A stretch of 64,000 nucleotides of DNA from Polyangium spumosum (lineage in GTDB: Bacteria > Myxococcota_A > Polyangia > Polyangiales > Polyangiaceae). Below are positions 18,263 to 26,976 of the stretch, one piece after another. Position 1 is the stretch's first letter, and the number at the start of each line of letters is the position of its first letter. The stretch covers positions 124,001 through 188,000 of the forward strand of contig NZ_WJIE01000012.1 of the NCBI RefSeq assembly GCF_009649845.1, read 5' to 3'. Made by a program: the position numbers and the translations under genes. The notes below the pieces were generated by a model. The model saw only the letters and a program-made list of their open reading frames with translations, did no database searches and was not told the DNA's origin.

Positions 18263-19132
18263 ATGAGCGAAGAGATGAACCCCTACGCGCCGCCGGAGGC
18301 CGGGCCGGGGGAGCGCGCGACGACAAAAAAGAAAAAAAAGCGCCCCGCTTCGGGCGCGATCACCGAGGCGCTCGAGCGGCTGAACCAGCACATCGACGAC
18401 ACCTCCGCGATGGCCCTGGACCAGAAGGAGGCCGGCGGCAGGTTACGCGTCGTCACGATGGTGTTCGCCGGCATCGCCGCCCTCGCGCTCGTGAGCATGG
18501 TCGCCGGGTTGATGACGTTCTCGTCGCGGGAACCGGCCTTCTTCCTCCTGATCATCTTCCCCGTCGTCTTCACGATCCTGGCGGTGACGCTCGTCGCCGT
18601 GGACCTCACGATCGTGCCGCGCGACCGGCCTGCGAGCCCGGACGTGACGCTCCGCAGTTACCTCCGGTCGATGGCGATGGGCCGGCAAGGGTACGCCTGG
18701 GCGTGCCTCAGCCCCACGGCGCGCGCGCAGACCGTGAATCCTCCGGTCCTCGGCGACATCCCGCTCGGCGCGGGCACGTTCGCGCTCGCCACGCCGGCCG
18801 GCGTCAAGGACTGGTCGTCCACGTTCGCCCGCGTCGGGCACGGGCAGATCCGCAGCGTGCAGGTCAAGCGCGCCTCGATCGTGCGCGAGGACGGCGACGT
18901 GGCCGAGGTCGAGGTGCACGTGGTCTTCCAGGCCTGGCCGCAATGGGCGAACATGGTGGCCGCGGTCGCGTTCGTCCTGATCCGCCTGCTCGGCGCGATC
19001 CTCTTCCTCGTGCTCTACCTGGCGCTGCGAAAGCGGCACGAGGTCACGTTCCGAAAGACGCTCCTGCGCGGCAAGAATGGGCTCTGGTACGTGTACGCGG
19101 GCGACCTGTTCGAGGACGAAGCGCCGCGCTGA
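18263..19132 (+). CDS. Membrane protein of unknown function
   Basis: Protein of 289 residues starting at ATG 18263; an upstream in-frame start at 18245 adds six residues. N-terminal MNPYAPPEAG motif of the kind seen in many short-tailed bacterial membrane proteins, then a Lys cluster, a helical segment and two membrane helices (about 63-83 and 92-114). An extramembrane domain of about 100 residues follows (YAWACLSPTARAQT, a DUF-like beta/alpha domain), then a third helix near 225-245 and a short tail. No family recognised. It converges on the CsbD gene across a strong hairpin. Confidence 0.8.
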   Translation: MSEEMNPYAPPEAGPGERATTKKKKKRPASGAITEALERLNQHIDDTSAMALDQKEAGGRLRVVTMVFAGIAALALVSMVAGLMTFSSREPAFFLLIIFPVVFTILAVTLVAVDLTIVPRDRPASPDVTLRSYLRSMAMGRQGYAWACLSPTARAQTVNPPVLGDIPLGAGTFALATPAGVKDWSSTFARVGHGQIRSVQVKRASIVREDGDVAEVEVHVVFQAWPQWANMVAAVAFVLIRLLGAILFLVLYLALRKRHEVTFRKTLLRGKNGLWYVYAGDLFEDEAPR

Positions 19133-19186
19133 AAAAGGGGCGCGCCGCCCCTGCCCCGGCGCGCGGAGCGGGGGCGGCGCGCCGAT
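19131..19186. terminator. Bidirectional terminator hairpin
   Basis: GGCGCGCCGCCCC at 19139-19151 and its perfect complement at 19171-19183 form a 13-base stem with a 19-base loop between two converging genes. Read on the minus strand the stem is followed by CCTTTTTC (complement of AAAAA at 19132-19136), a good intrinsic terminator for the CsbD gene. On the plus strand only a weak T-rich stretch follows. Confidence 0.75.
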
Positions 19187-19189
19187 CGT

Positions 19190-19486
19190 TTACTTGTTGA
19201 GCTTCTGGCGAAGCTCGCCCTTGAGCTCCTCGAATTTGCCCTCGGCTTGCTGGCGGTCGTCGCCCTTCAGCGCGCCCGCCGCGCCGTGCACCCGGCCGCC
19301 GGCCTCCTCGAAGGTGCCCTCGACCCGCTGGCCCGCCTTCTCGGCCTCCTGACGGCCTTCGCCGCGGCCCTGCTCGGAGATGCCCTCGCGGCGGAGACGC
19401 TCGTCGTCGGTCAGGTTGCCGACGGCCTCTTTGGCCTTGCCGCCGAGCTCTTCGGCGGCGCCCTTGATCCGGTTGCCGATTCCCAT
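19190..19486 (-). CDS. CsbD-like general stress protein
   Basis: Protein of 98 residues, ATG 19486 with GAAGGGAA upstream. Starts MGIGNRIKGAAEELGGKAKEAVG, the CsbD-family pattern, and repeats it loosely at the C-terminus (RVHGAAGALKGDDRQQAEGKFEELKGEL), giving a tandem of two CsbD-like halves. Small, highly charged, Gly/Ala/Lys-rich, cytoplasmic. In Bacillus the CsbD gene belongs to the sigma-B general stress regulon; here only a stress-related role is inferred. Confidence 0.85.
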   Translation of the reverse strand: MGIGNRIKGAAEELGGKAKEAVGNLTDDERLRREGISEQGRGEGRQEAEKAGQRVEGTFEEAGGRVHGAAGALKGDDRQQAEGKFEELKGELRQKLNK

Positions 19487-19631
19487 GGTTTCCCTTCTCG
19501 GGTCGTATGGACCCATTGTGGTATGGGGGACGTCCTGGGCAATCGACGTGCCGGAGCGCCTGGCGCGGATCGTTTACATACGAGCGAGCTCGACCGAGAT
19601 GGTTTTCTCCGAGCGGACGAATGGAGTCATC

Positions 19632-20585
19632 ATGCGCCGAATGCACCCCGACGTGCCGGCCGGATCTCCCTACGCCGCGCTGCCCGAGGAGCTCCGCGAG
19701 ACGATCGTCCGGTCGTTCGTGGACCGGCGGGCCGGCGCGCCCGGCGCCGCGCAGAACCTGATGTTCGGGTTCCGCGATCCGCAGCCGACGACGGCGTGGG
19801 AGGCGCTCGACCACCTCGGGCCCATGGCCGTGAACCTGCTCGTGCGGCTCTACCATCGCATCGAGGCCATCGATCGCTCTCTCGCGACCTGGCGGCACAT
19901 CCAGTGGATCCGCAACCAATGGTGGGGCGGGAGCGCCGGGATCAAGGTCGTCTACCGCGATCCGGCCGCGACGCGAAGGCGCCTCGACGAGCTCTTCCTG
20001 GGGGAATACGGCAAACGCGTCGCGCGGGACGCGTACGTCGGCGGCCTCGAGCACCAGCTCCGCCCCGCGATCGAGCTCCTGCCGCGTGTCCTTCTCCCGC
20101 ATGCGCGCGCCGAGCTGCCCCACGCGGACACCTGGCGCGAGGTCGACGTGCCCATGCAAGAGGCCACGCATTTCTGCGTCGACAAGAGTGATCTCCCCGG
20201 GTTCGAGCGGCCGAACGGGCGCCATTTCGCGCTCGACGACATCCACCTCGACTGGTCCTCGCCGGTGGAGGGAATCGACGAGCGCGCCGGCCGCTGCAAT
20301 TACCTCGAGCCCTGGGAGGGCAGCGTGATGCACTGGATCGAAGCGAAGCTCGGCCACGGCGCGCCCGTGTTCACGTTCGAGGTGGCCCGCGAGGTGATCA
20401 CGCGCGGGCACGAGCTCGCCCGTTCGTCGTCGGCCGGCGCGGCCGTCTCCCATTTTCGAGAGCTCGCCGCGAGCTTTCAGCGCGACGCGCTCGCCCTGGC
20501 CGTGCGCGGGCGGGTCGGGTACGAGGCCTCGAAGCGGCGGCTCGAAGAGATCGAGCGCGCCGTCCGGGCGCTCGCGCCGCGCTGA
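19632..20585 (+). CDS. Protein of unknown function
   Basis: Protein of 317 residues from ATG 19632, which has a well-spaced GGAG (19623-19626). An ATG at 19599 would add 11 residues with a poorer site. Mostly helical with many charged residues and no signal peptide or membrane helix. Recognisable runs such as MAVNLLVRLYHRIEAIDRSLATWRHIQWIRNQWWGG and NYLEPWEGSVMHWIEAKLGHG do not match a family I know. Its stop is 4 bases from the stop of the converging small membrane protein. Confidence 0.75.
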   Translation: MRRMHPDVPAGSPYAALPEELRETIVRSFVDRRAGAPGAAQNLMFGFRDPQPTTAWEALDHLGPMAVNLLVRLYHRIEAIDRSLATWRHIQWIRNQWWGGSAGIKVVYRDPAATRRRLDELFLGEYGKRVARDAYVGGLEHQLRPAIELLPRVLLPHARAELPHADTWREVDVPMQEATHFCVDKSDLPGFERPNGRHFALDDIHLDWSSPVEGIDERAGRCNYLEPWEGSVMHWIEAKLGHGAPVFTFEVAREVITRGHELARSSSAGAAVSHFRELAASFQRDALALAVRGRVGYEASKRRLEEIERAVRALAPR

Positions 20586-20589
20586 ACGT

Positions 20590-20952
20590 TCAATCGGACG
20601 ATCGCCCGCGCAGCGCGCCCACGGCGAGCAGGAGCGGGACCAGCGTGAGGAACACCCCGCCGAGCGCGGCGGGGCGGCTCGCCTCCTTGAGGCCGGCGAA
20701 GAGGGTGCGCACGAGCTCCGCGTCGGGGACACGCTCCGGGTTCTCGAGGGTCGAACACACGGCCGCGAGGTTCGTCCAGGTGGCGTTCGCCATCGACATG
20801 GCGAGGGTGAGCCACATCGCGCCCGTGAAGGCGAGGCGCCGGGGCTCGGGGCGCATGGCGAACCAGGCGGCGCCGCCGACGGCGACGAACCCGAAGAGAA
20901 GGGTCGGCCACATACCCCAGCCGCCCTCGGCGAAAAACAACCACAAAGTCAT
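20590..20952 (-). CDS. Small four-helix membrane protein
   Basis: Protein of 120 residues with about four hydrophobic helices. N-terminus MTLWLFFAEGGWGMWPTLLFGFVAVGGAAWFA resembles the first helix of MotA/TolQ/ExbB-like proteins, but the conserved cytoplasmic domain of that family is missing, so I do not assign it. It is divergent from the ECF sigma factor gene at 21085 and the shared intergenic region holds a perfect inverted repeat, so it may belong to that sigma factor's regulon. Confidence 0.75.
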   Translation of the reverse strand: MTLWLFFAEGGWGMWPTLLFGFVAVGGAAWFAMRPEPRRLAFTGAMWLTLAMSMANATWTNLAAVCSTLENPERVPDAELVRTLFAGLKEASRPAALGGVFLTLVPLLLAVGALRGRSSD

Positions 20953-21026
20953 GTCCTCGTCTCCTCTGCGCGGGGCGGACGCTCGGGCGCCGTCCCCATG
21001 CCGCGGAGAACACCGCGCGACGGCCT

Positions 21027-21054
21027 GCGTGACAAAGTTTTTTTTCTGTCACGC
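21027..21054. promoter_or_regulatory. Perfect 8-bp inverted repeat in the divergent sigma-factor promoter region
   Basis: GCGTGACA (21027-21034) and TGTCACGC (21047-21054) are separated by 12 bases containing eight consecutive T. The site lies 31 bases before the sigma factor start (21085) and 75 bases before the divergent membrane-protein start (20952). Both the dyad and the central T-run are unusual in this GC-rich DNA, pointing to an operator or bent-DNA element. Confidence 0.6.
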
Positions 21055-21084
21055 CTGGGCTAGTTCGGAGTTCGAGGGGACGAC

Positions 21085-21648
21085 ATGGACCGGGCCGAGG
21101 AAGCAGAGCTCGTCGCGCGCCTTCGCAAGGGCGACAAAACCGCGCTGCGGGTGGTGTACGCGTCGTTCTCGGACCGGATCTTCGGCTTCTTGCTCCGGCT
21201 CTCGCGCCGGCGCGACGTGGCCGAGGACCTGCACCAGGAGACGTGGGTGTCGGTGGCTCGCCACGCCGAACGGCTGACCGAAGGCACCGATCTGCCAGCG
21301 TGGCTCTTCACGATCGCGCGGAACAAGCACCGGTCGTGGCGGCGCTGGGCCGCGCTGGATTTCACGCGGCTCGCGTTCGACTCCGACGGGCCGGAGCCCG
21401 AGGGGCCGTCCGCGCGGCCGGACGCGGGCGACGAGCTCGCGGCGCTGGAGCAGGCGCTCGAGGCGCTGCCCATGGCCCACCGCGAGGTGCTCTTGCTCGT
21501 GGGCGTGGAGGGGCTCGAACCGAAGCAGGCCGCCGAGGTGCTGGGGATCCAGCCGGAGGCGCTGCGGCAAAGGCTGTCGCGGGCGCGCTCCGCGCTCGCC
21601 GAGAAGCTCGAGGGACCGGCGCAGAGCGACGCCGCCGTGGTACGATGA
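21085..21648 (+). CDS. ECF-family RNA polymerase sigma factor
   Basis: Protein of 187 residues. Region 2: VVYASFSDRIFGFLLRLSRRRDVAEDLHQETWVSVARH with the DLxQETW core; region 4: ALEALPMAHREVLLLVGVEGLEPKQAAEVLGIQPEALRQRLSRARSAL, the C-terminal helix-turn-helix for the -35 element. The two are joined by an acidic, Pro-rich linker. Ribosome site GAGGGG precedes ATG 21085. It is followed 8 bases later by a small single-TM protein likely to modulate it. The palindrome upstream may mediate regulation of its own promoter. Confidence 0.93.
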   Translation: MDRAEEAELVARLRKGDKTALRVVYASFSDRIFGFLLRLSRRRDVAEDLHQETWVSVARHAERLTEGTDLPAWLFTIARNKHRSWRRWAALDFTRLAFDSDGPEPEGPSARPDAGDELAALEQALEALPMAHREVLLLVGVEGLEPKQAAEVLGIQPEALRQRLSRARSALAEKLEGPAQSDAAVVR

Positions 21649-21656
21649 GGTGAACG

Positions 21657-21908
21657 ATGAACGGCCGTGATGACGATCCGCTCCTCGAAAAATTACGCGG
21701 TTTGCCGCCGAGCACGCTCTCGCCCGCGCGTCGGGTGAAGACGCTCTCCGCGGCGGAGGCGGCCCTCGAAGGGAAACGGCCGGCAGCATGGCGGTGGCCC
21801 GAGCTCGCGCTGGCCTCGGTGCTGGCGCTGGCGGGAGCGATGTACACGGTCGAGTCGTTCGCCCGGATCGGGCACATCTACGGGCCGGCCGTCGCGTCGG
21901 CCGAATGA
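21657..21908 (+). CDS. Small single-TM protein, putative anti-sigma partner
   Basis: Protein of 83 residues: a charged N-terminal half (DDDPLLEKLRGLPPSTLSPARRVKTLSAAEAAL), one membrane helix (about 47-65), and a short tail. It starts 8 bases after the ECF sigma gene stop, the usual position of the cognate anti-sigma factor. It lacks the zinc-binding HxxxCxxC motif of ZAS anti-sigmas, so the anti-sigma role rests on context and topology only. Confidence 0.7.
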   Translation: MNGRDDDPLLEKLRGLPPSTLSPARRVKTLSAAEAALEGKRPAAWRWPELALASVLALAGAMYTVESFARIGHIYGPAVASAE

Positions 21909-21909
21909 A

Positions 21910-22404
21910 TCAGCCTTCTTCGAGCAGCTTCTGCACGAGCGCGCGGCCCTCGGGCGTCCTCGCGCGCTCGGCGCTCGTGGTCGTCATCGGCGTCCAGCTC
22001 ATGTCGACCTCGAGCCGGTACGAGCCCTCGAACACGTGCGGCGGCGAGCCTCCCCATTCCTCGGGGGAGAGCATCGAGAAATAAAGATCGTCCTCGCCGC
22101 GCCGATAGAGGTGATACACGCGGCCGGGGATCTTGCGGAAGCTGCAATGTGCCCGGTGCAGGCGCGCCGAGATCCGCGCCTCGTCGAGCAGGCGCCGCGC
22201 CTCCTCCTGGAGCGCGCGCATCTGGTCGCGGATGACCTCGAGCTTCGCCCCGACCACCATGCCGAGCGCCTGGTCGGCCTTCTCGATCTCCTGCGCCATT
22301 TCGACCAGGTCGATACGCGCCGCGAGGCGGCTCGTGGGGTACGGGACGGCGCGGGTCGTGGCGAGCTCGGCCGAGCCGTCCCGCCCTTCGGGGTCGGTTG
22401 CCAT
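21910..22404 (-). CDS. DUF2452 family protein
   Basis: Protein of 164 residues. C-terminal half has the DUF2452 pattern: HRAHCSFRKIPGRVYHLYRRG then YFSMLSPEEWGGSPPHVFEGSYRLEVDMSW. The N-terminal half is a helical, coiled-coil-like segment (LVEMAQEIEKADQALGMVVGAKLEVIRDQMRALQEEARRLL). Cytoplasmic, function unknown in the family, though members occur widely in bacteria and some eukaryotes. Its stop is one base from that of the converging membrane protein gene. Confidence 0.85.
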   Translation of the reverse strand: MATDPEGRDGSAELATTRAVPYPTSRLAARIDLVEMAQEIEKADQALGMVVGAKLEVIRDQMRALQEEARRLLDEARISARLHRAHCSFRKIPGRVYHLYRRGEDDLYFSMLSPEEWGGSPPHVFEGSYRLEVDMSWTPMTTTSAERARTPEGRALVQKLLEEG

Positions 22405-22439
22405 GGTGGCGCGGACCCTAGCAGATACGAGGCCCGCCT

Positions 22440-23939
22440 TCAGCGACCCCGCGCGCCCTGCTTCTCCTGGGCCACCTCTGTGAGCAGCCCCTTCGCCTCG
22501 GTGAGCGCCGCGATGGCTTGCTCGCGCTCGCCGGCCGCCGCGCGCGCCCAGCCCTGCTCCCGCAGGATCGAGCCGAGCAGCTCGCGCGCGCCGGGCTCCT
22601 TGCGCGCGGCCGCCTTCCGCGCCGCCCCCGCCGCGAGATCGGCCCGCCCCGCCCGCGCGAGGGCCGCCGCGAACCCGGAGAACCCCCGCGGCGGGGCGGC
22701 CGACGGCGCAGAGAGCAGCAACCCACAGAGCTCGGCCCCCGCCTTTTGCGCGGACGGCTCCGCGCTCTCGAGCGCCACGCGCGCCGCGGTCCAGAGCGGC
22801 GACGGCAGGAGCACCCTGTCCACGATCCCCCCGAGGAACACCCGCGCCGCGGAGAGCGCCTCGGCCGCGTCCCGCGCGCGGCCGTCCCCGAGCGCCTCGA
22901 GCGCCGCGAGCCCGAACGACACGAGCCGGAGCGGCGGCGACGAGGGCAGGTCCGAGAGGATCAGGCGTCGCGGCGCCTCCTCGCGGCCCCCCGCGAGCAA
23001 GGCGCGCGCCCGGCGCACGAGCGGCGCGATCTCGGGCGCGACCTCGGCCGCCCGCTGGATCGCGTCCGCCTGCGCCTCACCACGCGACGCGGCGATCACC
23101 TGCGCCGCCGCGAGCCGCGCGAGCGCGCTCTCCCGCGCCGCGTCGTCGGGCACGTGGCGAAGCGCGGCCCCGATACGATCGGCTTCGAGCGGCGTGAGCG
23201 CGTCACCGAGCGCGTCCGCGTGCTCGGCGGCGTGGCCGATCGCGAGCGCGCCGAGCGAGGTCGTGGGATCTCGGCCGAGCTCTTCGAGCAACGAGAGCCC
23301 CGACGCGCGCACGAAGCGGCTCGGCGAGAGCAGCCGGCCGCGCGCGATCATCAGCTTGCCAAAGGACGACGCGACCGCCGGATCGGCCGCCGTCGCCTCG
23401 ACGAGCACGAGCTCGGCCGGGCTGCGCTCGCCGAGCAGCCGCTCGATGCGGCGCACGCGGGCCGCCGTCGCGACGTCCGCGGCGCCCTTCTCTTCATCGG
23501 CCCGCGCGGCGGCGCGGCCGAACGCGACGAACGCCCCCTCCGCGTCGCTCACCGCTTCGAGGCAGCGGCCGAGGAGGTAGAGCGCGCGCGCCGTCTCCGC
23601 GCGCTCGGCCTCGGCCCGCGCGAGCGTGAGCGCGAGCGCCGCGCCCTTGGGCCCGAGCCGCGCGAGCTTCCGGCACAACTCGAGGATCGCCGGGAAGTGC
23701 GCGCCGCCTGCCGGCAGCGTGCTCCAGTAGGCGGCGACGCCCGGGAGCTCCCGCTCGTCGACGATGCGCGCCGCGCATCGGAGCGCGCCGAGCGCCGCGC
23801 GCGCCGCGAGGGACGGGTCCGCGCCCGGCGTGAGGAGCTGCTTGTACACCGGCAGCGCGAACCGCGCGCCCCCGTCGCCCGTCGTGGAGCGCTCCAGGGC
23901 CTCGGCCGTGCGCAGCGTGGGGGAGTCGAAGAGGGACAC
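22440..23939 (-). CDS. Helical-repeat (TPR-like) protein of the Hsp70 operon
   Basis: Protein of 499 residues, rich in Ala, Leu, Arg and Glu and predicted almost all helical. Repeating units such as ARALYLLGRCLEAVSDAEGAFVAFGRAAARA and ERALAAL-type pairs at the C-terminus (LLGSILREQGWARAAAGEREQAIAALTEAKGLL) look like tetratricopeptide repeats. No catalytic motif. It begins 10 bases after the Hsp70 stop on the same strand and ends the four-gene operon, so it is likely a co-factor or adaptor for that chaperone. Confidence 0.78.
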   Translation of the reverse strand: MSLFDSPTLRTAEALERSTTGDGGARFALPVYKQLLTPGADPSLAARAALGALRCAARIVDERELPGVAAYWSTLPAGGAHFPAILELCRKLARLGPKGAALALTLARAEAERAETARALYLLGRCLEAVSDAEGAFVAFGRAAARADEEKGAADVATAARVRRIERLLGERSPAELVLVEATAADPAVASSFGKLMIARGRLLSPSRFVRASGLSLLEELGRDPTTSLGALAIGHAAEHADALGDALTPLEADRIGAALRHVPDDAARESALARLAAAQVIAASRGEAQADAIQRAAEVAPEIAPLVRRARALLAGGREEAPRRLILSDLPSSPPLRLVSFGLAALEALGDGRARDAAEALSAARVFLGGIVDRVLLPSPLWTAARVALESAEPSAQKAGAELCGLLLSAPSAAPPRGFSGFAAALARAGRADLAAGAARKAAARKEPGARELLGSILREQGWARAAAGEREQAIAALTEAKGLLTEVAQEKQGARGR

Positions 23940-23949
23940 GGCGTCCTCG

Positions 23950-26535
23950 CTAGCTCCCTCCCCGCTCCGTCACGAGCCCGAGCGAAGGCAGCCGCTCGCG
24001 CGCGCTGTCGATCCGCGCCGTCTCCGCGTTGATCCCCTCGAGCTTGCGCCGCAGCGCCCCCGCGTCGGTCGTGTCCGCGGTGAGGCTCCCGAGCGGCCCG
24101 AGCACCTTCTCGTGGAGCTGCGCGACGAGTTTGTCCCGCTCGGCGATCTGCATCGAGCCCACGTCGGACGACGACGGGACGAAGTCGACGAGCTTCCGCT
24201 CCACGCTCTGCGCGTAGTACCGCTCGTTCCTGAGCCTGCGCTCCAGGTACGCCGGATCGTCGAGCCGCATCTGCGCGAACTCCTCCTGCATCGCCGTCTC
24301 GTCGAGGGCCTGCACCTCGTTGAAGACGCGGCGCCAGGCCACGGCGTCGTTCGCCTCGTACGCCGCCATCGCGCGCGCCTCGATGTCCGCGAGCCGCTTC
24401 TCCCAGGCCGCGCGATCCATGCCGTAGAGGTTGCCGGACGTACGGTAGACGCGGCGCCTCAGGTCGTCGAGCTCCGACTCGAAGCGGGCCATCGGCGGCG
24501 AGAGCGTCTCGTTCGGATCGCCGCGGTACCAGTCGACGAGCAAGCGCAGCTTCTCGCAGAGCGCCTGCAGTTTGTCCGGATCCGTGGCGACGACCTCGCG
24601 GATGCCCGCGACGAGCATGTCGGCCTCGGCGCGGTAGCTCTGCGCGCTCGCGCCCCAGAGGGACTTGTTCGTCGACTCGGCCTCCTCGAGCAGCGACTCC
24701 ACCGCGCCCGCGGGGTCGAAGCGCGGCGCGGCGGGTGGCTCGACCTGCGCCCAGAGCTCCTGCCCCGCCACCACCGCGCGCGCCTCCATCCGCATCGCGT
24801 CGTCGCAGCGCAGCGTGAGATCCACGGGCGTGCCGACGGCGAGCTCGCGCGGGACCTGGAGCAAGAGCGTCTTGATCGGCATGCGGTTCTGCAGGAGCCG
24901 GAGCACCACGGCGCCGCTCTGATCGGCCGTGAAGAACCGGCTCTTCACCTCCGCGGGTAGCCCCGCGCCCCGCGCGATGAGCACGCGCCGCTCGCGCCTC
25001 CCTGCCCGCACCACCTCGATCGCGAGGTCCTTCGCCACGACCGACGGCCGCGAGAGCGCGCTCGCCCGGGGCCGGACGTCGCCGCGGTAGAGCGCGAAGG
25101 GCAGCTCCGCGAGCACCTCCCGCTCGACCGAGCGCAAGGCCACGCGGGACGTCTGCTCCGGCTCCTCGCCGAGCGGCACGTCCATCCGCACCACCACGCC
25201 CGCCGCGTCCGGCAGGGTCGCCTTCGTGATCTCCTCGGTGCCGTTCATCCCCCGGAAGATGACGATCTCCGCCGCGCCCTCGGGCGCCTCTTCGACGCGC
25301 ACGCCGAGGCGGAGCTTCGATCCCTGGCTGACGAGCGGCGTCGTGAAGCTGACCGCGATCTTCCGATCGGCGTCCCCGATCCGCAGCCCGCCGAGCTGCG
25401 CCGCGTGGATGGCCGCGCCGAGCGCGACGCACGTGTCCACCTCGTCCTGCAGCGGCTTCTCCGAGCGGCTCTTCTTGCAGATCGCCTCGGTCACGCGCCG
25501 CACGACCATCGGCACGCGGGTCGAGCCGCCGACGAGGACCACGTGATCGATCTGGCCGAGGTCCACCGACGACGTCTCGGCGCTCCGCGCGAGCGCGCGC
25601 TCGCAGCAGGTGATCGTCGTCTCGACCAGATCGCCGATCGCCTTCTCGTACTCGGCGCGCCCGATGTCGCCCTCGAACGACACAGCCTCGCCGTTCTTGT
25701 CCTGCATGAAGTCCTGCTTGGACAGGCTCACGACCTCGGAGGTCGAGAGCGACTCCTTGATCTCCTGCGCGAGGTGGACGAGGCGGCCGAAGCGCTGGCG
25801 ATCCTCCTCGTCGCCGCGCACGTCGAGGTCGAGGGCGTAACCTCGCTCGACCAGCATCCCGCGCAGCTTCTCGGCGAAGCGCCGGTCGAGGTCGTCGCCG
25901 CCGAGGTAGTTGTCGCCGTCGATCGCGAGCACCTGGTACTCGCCGCCGAGGCAACGCAGGATCGAGACGTCGAACGTGCCGCCGCCGAGGTCGTAGACGA
26001 GGAAGTTGCCGTCGCCGAGGCGGCTCTTCCACGTGTGGTAGATGGCCGCGGCCGTGGGCTCCTGCAGGACGCCGATCACCTCGAGCCCCGCCATCTCGCC
26101 CGCCTTGCGCGTGGCCTCCACCTGCGGCGCGTCGAAGTACGCGGGCACCGTGATCACCGCGCGATCCACGCGCACCTCGATGCCCTCGGCCGCCTGTTTG
26201 CCGAGGTGCTCGCTCAGGCGCGCCCGCAGCTCGGCGAGGATCTTGGCGCTCACCTCCTCGGGCGTGAGCGCGTGCGGGCCGACCTCCACCGTCGCGTTTT
26301 GCCCCATCTTGCGCTTGATCGACTCGACCGGCGGCGGCGTCTTGCCGCGGCGCTGGCGCGCGGCGTGGCCAACGAGGAAGGCCTCGCCCTTGGGATCCCA
26401 GGCGACCGCCGAGGGCACGGTGCGCCGCCCGAACCGGTCGGCGTAGATGTGGAGGTCACGCTCGGACGGGTCGAGCATGGCGATCTCCGAGTTGGTCGTG
26501 CCGAGATCGATTCCAACGGGACGGTCGACGAACAT
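23950..26535 (-). CDS. Non-canonical Hsp70 (DnaK-like) chaperone with extended C-terminus
   Basis: Protein of 861 residues, over 200 longer than DnaK. The ATPase domain (1 to about 390) is complete: GIDLGTTNSEIAM, connect-1 AYFDAPQVEATRKAGEMAGLEVIGVLQEPTAAAI, phosphate-2 VYDLGGGTFDVSI, and VVLVGGSTRVPMV. The substrate-binding segment is recognisable but diverged (RIGDADRKIAVSFTTPLVSQGSKLRLGV). The remaining C-terminal 250 residues are helical and charged, without the EEVD or DnaK-type tail. It is preceded by a J-like small protein and flanked by helical-repeat genes. It is probably a specialised Hsp70 with dedicated partners rather than the housekeeping DnaK. Confidence 0.9.
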   Translation of the reverse strand: MFVDRPVGIDLGTTNSEIAMLDPSERDLHIYADRFGRRTVPSAVAWDPKGEAFLVGHAARQRRGKTPPPVESIKRKMGQNATVEVGPHALTPEEVSAKILAELRARLSEHLGKQAAEGIEVRVDRAVITVPAYFDAPQVEATRKAGEMAGLEVIGVLQEPTAAAIYHTWKSRLGDGNFLVYDLGGGTFDVSILRCLGGEYQVLAIDGDNYLGGDDLDRRFAEKLRGMLVERGYALDLDVRGDEEDRQRFGRLVHLAQEIKESLSTSEVVSLSKQDFMQDKNGEAVSFEGDIGRAEYEKAIGDLVETTITCCERALARSAETSSVDLGQIDHVVLVGGSTRVPMVVRRVTEAICKKSRSEKPLQDEVDTCVALGAAIHAAQLGGLRIGDADRKIAVSFTTPLVSQGSKLRLGVRVEEAPEGAAEIVIFRGMNGTEEITKATLPDAAGVVVRMDVPLGEEPEQTSRVALRSVEREVLAELPFALYRGDVRPRASALSRPSVVAKDLAIEVVRAGRRERRVLIARGAGLPAEVKSRFFTADQSGAVVLRLLQNRMPIKTLLLQVPRELAVGTPVDLTLRCDDAMRMEARAVVAGQELWAQVEPPAAPRFDPAGAVESLLEEAESTNKSLWGASAQSYRAEADMLVAGIREVVATDPDKLQALCEKLRLLVDWYRGDPNETLSPPMARFESELDDLRRRVYRTSGNLYGMDRAAWEKRLADIEARAMAAYEANDAVAWRRVFNEVQALDETAMQEEFAQMRLDDPAYLERRLRNERYYAQSVERKLVDFVPSSSDVGSMQIAERDKLVAQLHEKVLGPLGSLTADTTDAGALRRKLEGINAETARIDSARERLPSLGLVTERGGS

Positions 26536-26538
26536 GGT

Positions 26539-26976
26539 CTATCGCTTCCTCTCGGGAGACGTGGGGGGAGGCTGTGCCGCCGCGGCGAGCACGGGATCGT
26601 CCTCGAGCGAGGGCAGGGTCCGAGGCGCCTTCTCGGCCCCGCGGCCGAGGAACGACACGAGCGCCGATGCGACCGAAGGTCGAGGCGCGAGATCCGCGAG
26701 CGACGTGGGCTCCTCGGCGGGGGCCTTTCGTAGCCTGGGCGGGGCCTTCTCCGGGCCCGTACGATCGAGCGCCGGGTGGCGCGGGCGGGCGCCGACGGCC
26801 GCCTGCAGGCGGCGCAGCGGGTGCATCGTCAGCTCTTCCCAGGCCGCGCGGATCTCGGCGCGGGTCGCCTCGTCCGCGTCCTCGGCGAGCTCGCGCAGGC
26901 GCTCGGTGATGCCGTGCGGGCCCTCCCTCGGATCGAGGTCGAAGCGCTCGAAGGGGTTTTCCCGTCCGTCCGTCAT
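26539..26976 (-). CDS. Small protein with degenerate J-like N-terminus, Hsp70 partner candidate
   Basis: Protein of 145 residues. N-terminal 65 residues read NPFERFDLDP, then a helical segment (ITERLRELAEDADEATRAEIRAAWEELTMHPLRRLQAAVG), reminiscent of a short J-domain-like fold in which the HPD tripeptide is not conserved (only HPLRR is present). The rest is Pro/Ala-rich and probably disordered. It sits 3 bases upstream of the Hsp70 gene and overlaps the preceding gene by 4 bases (ATGA), so it is tightly coupled to the chaperone. Co-chaperone role is inferred from position and this weak similarity. Confidence 0.7.
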   Translation of the reverse strand: MTDGRENPFERFDLDPREGPHGITERLRELAEDADEATRAEIRAAWEELTMHPLRRLQAAVGARPRHPALDRTGPEKAPPRLRKAPAEEPTSLADLAPRPSVASALVSFLGRGAEKAPRTLPSLEDDPVLAAAAQPPPTSPERKR

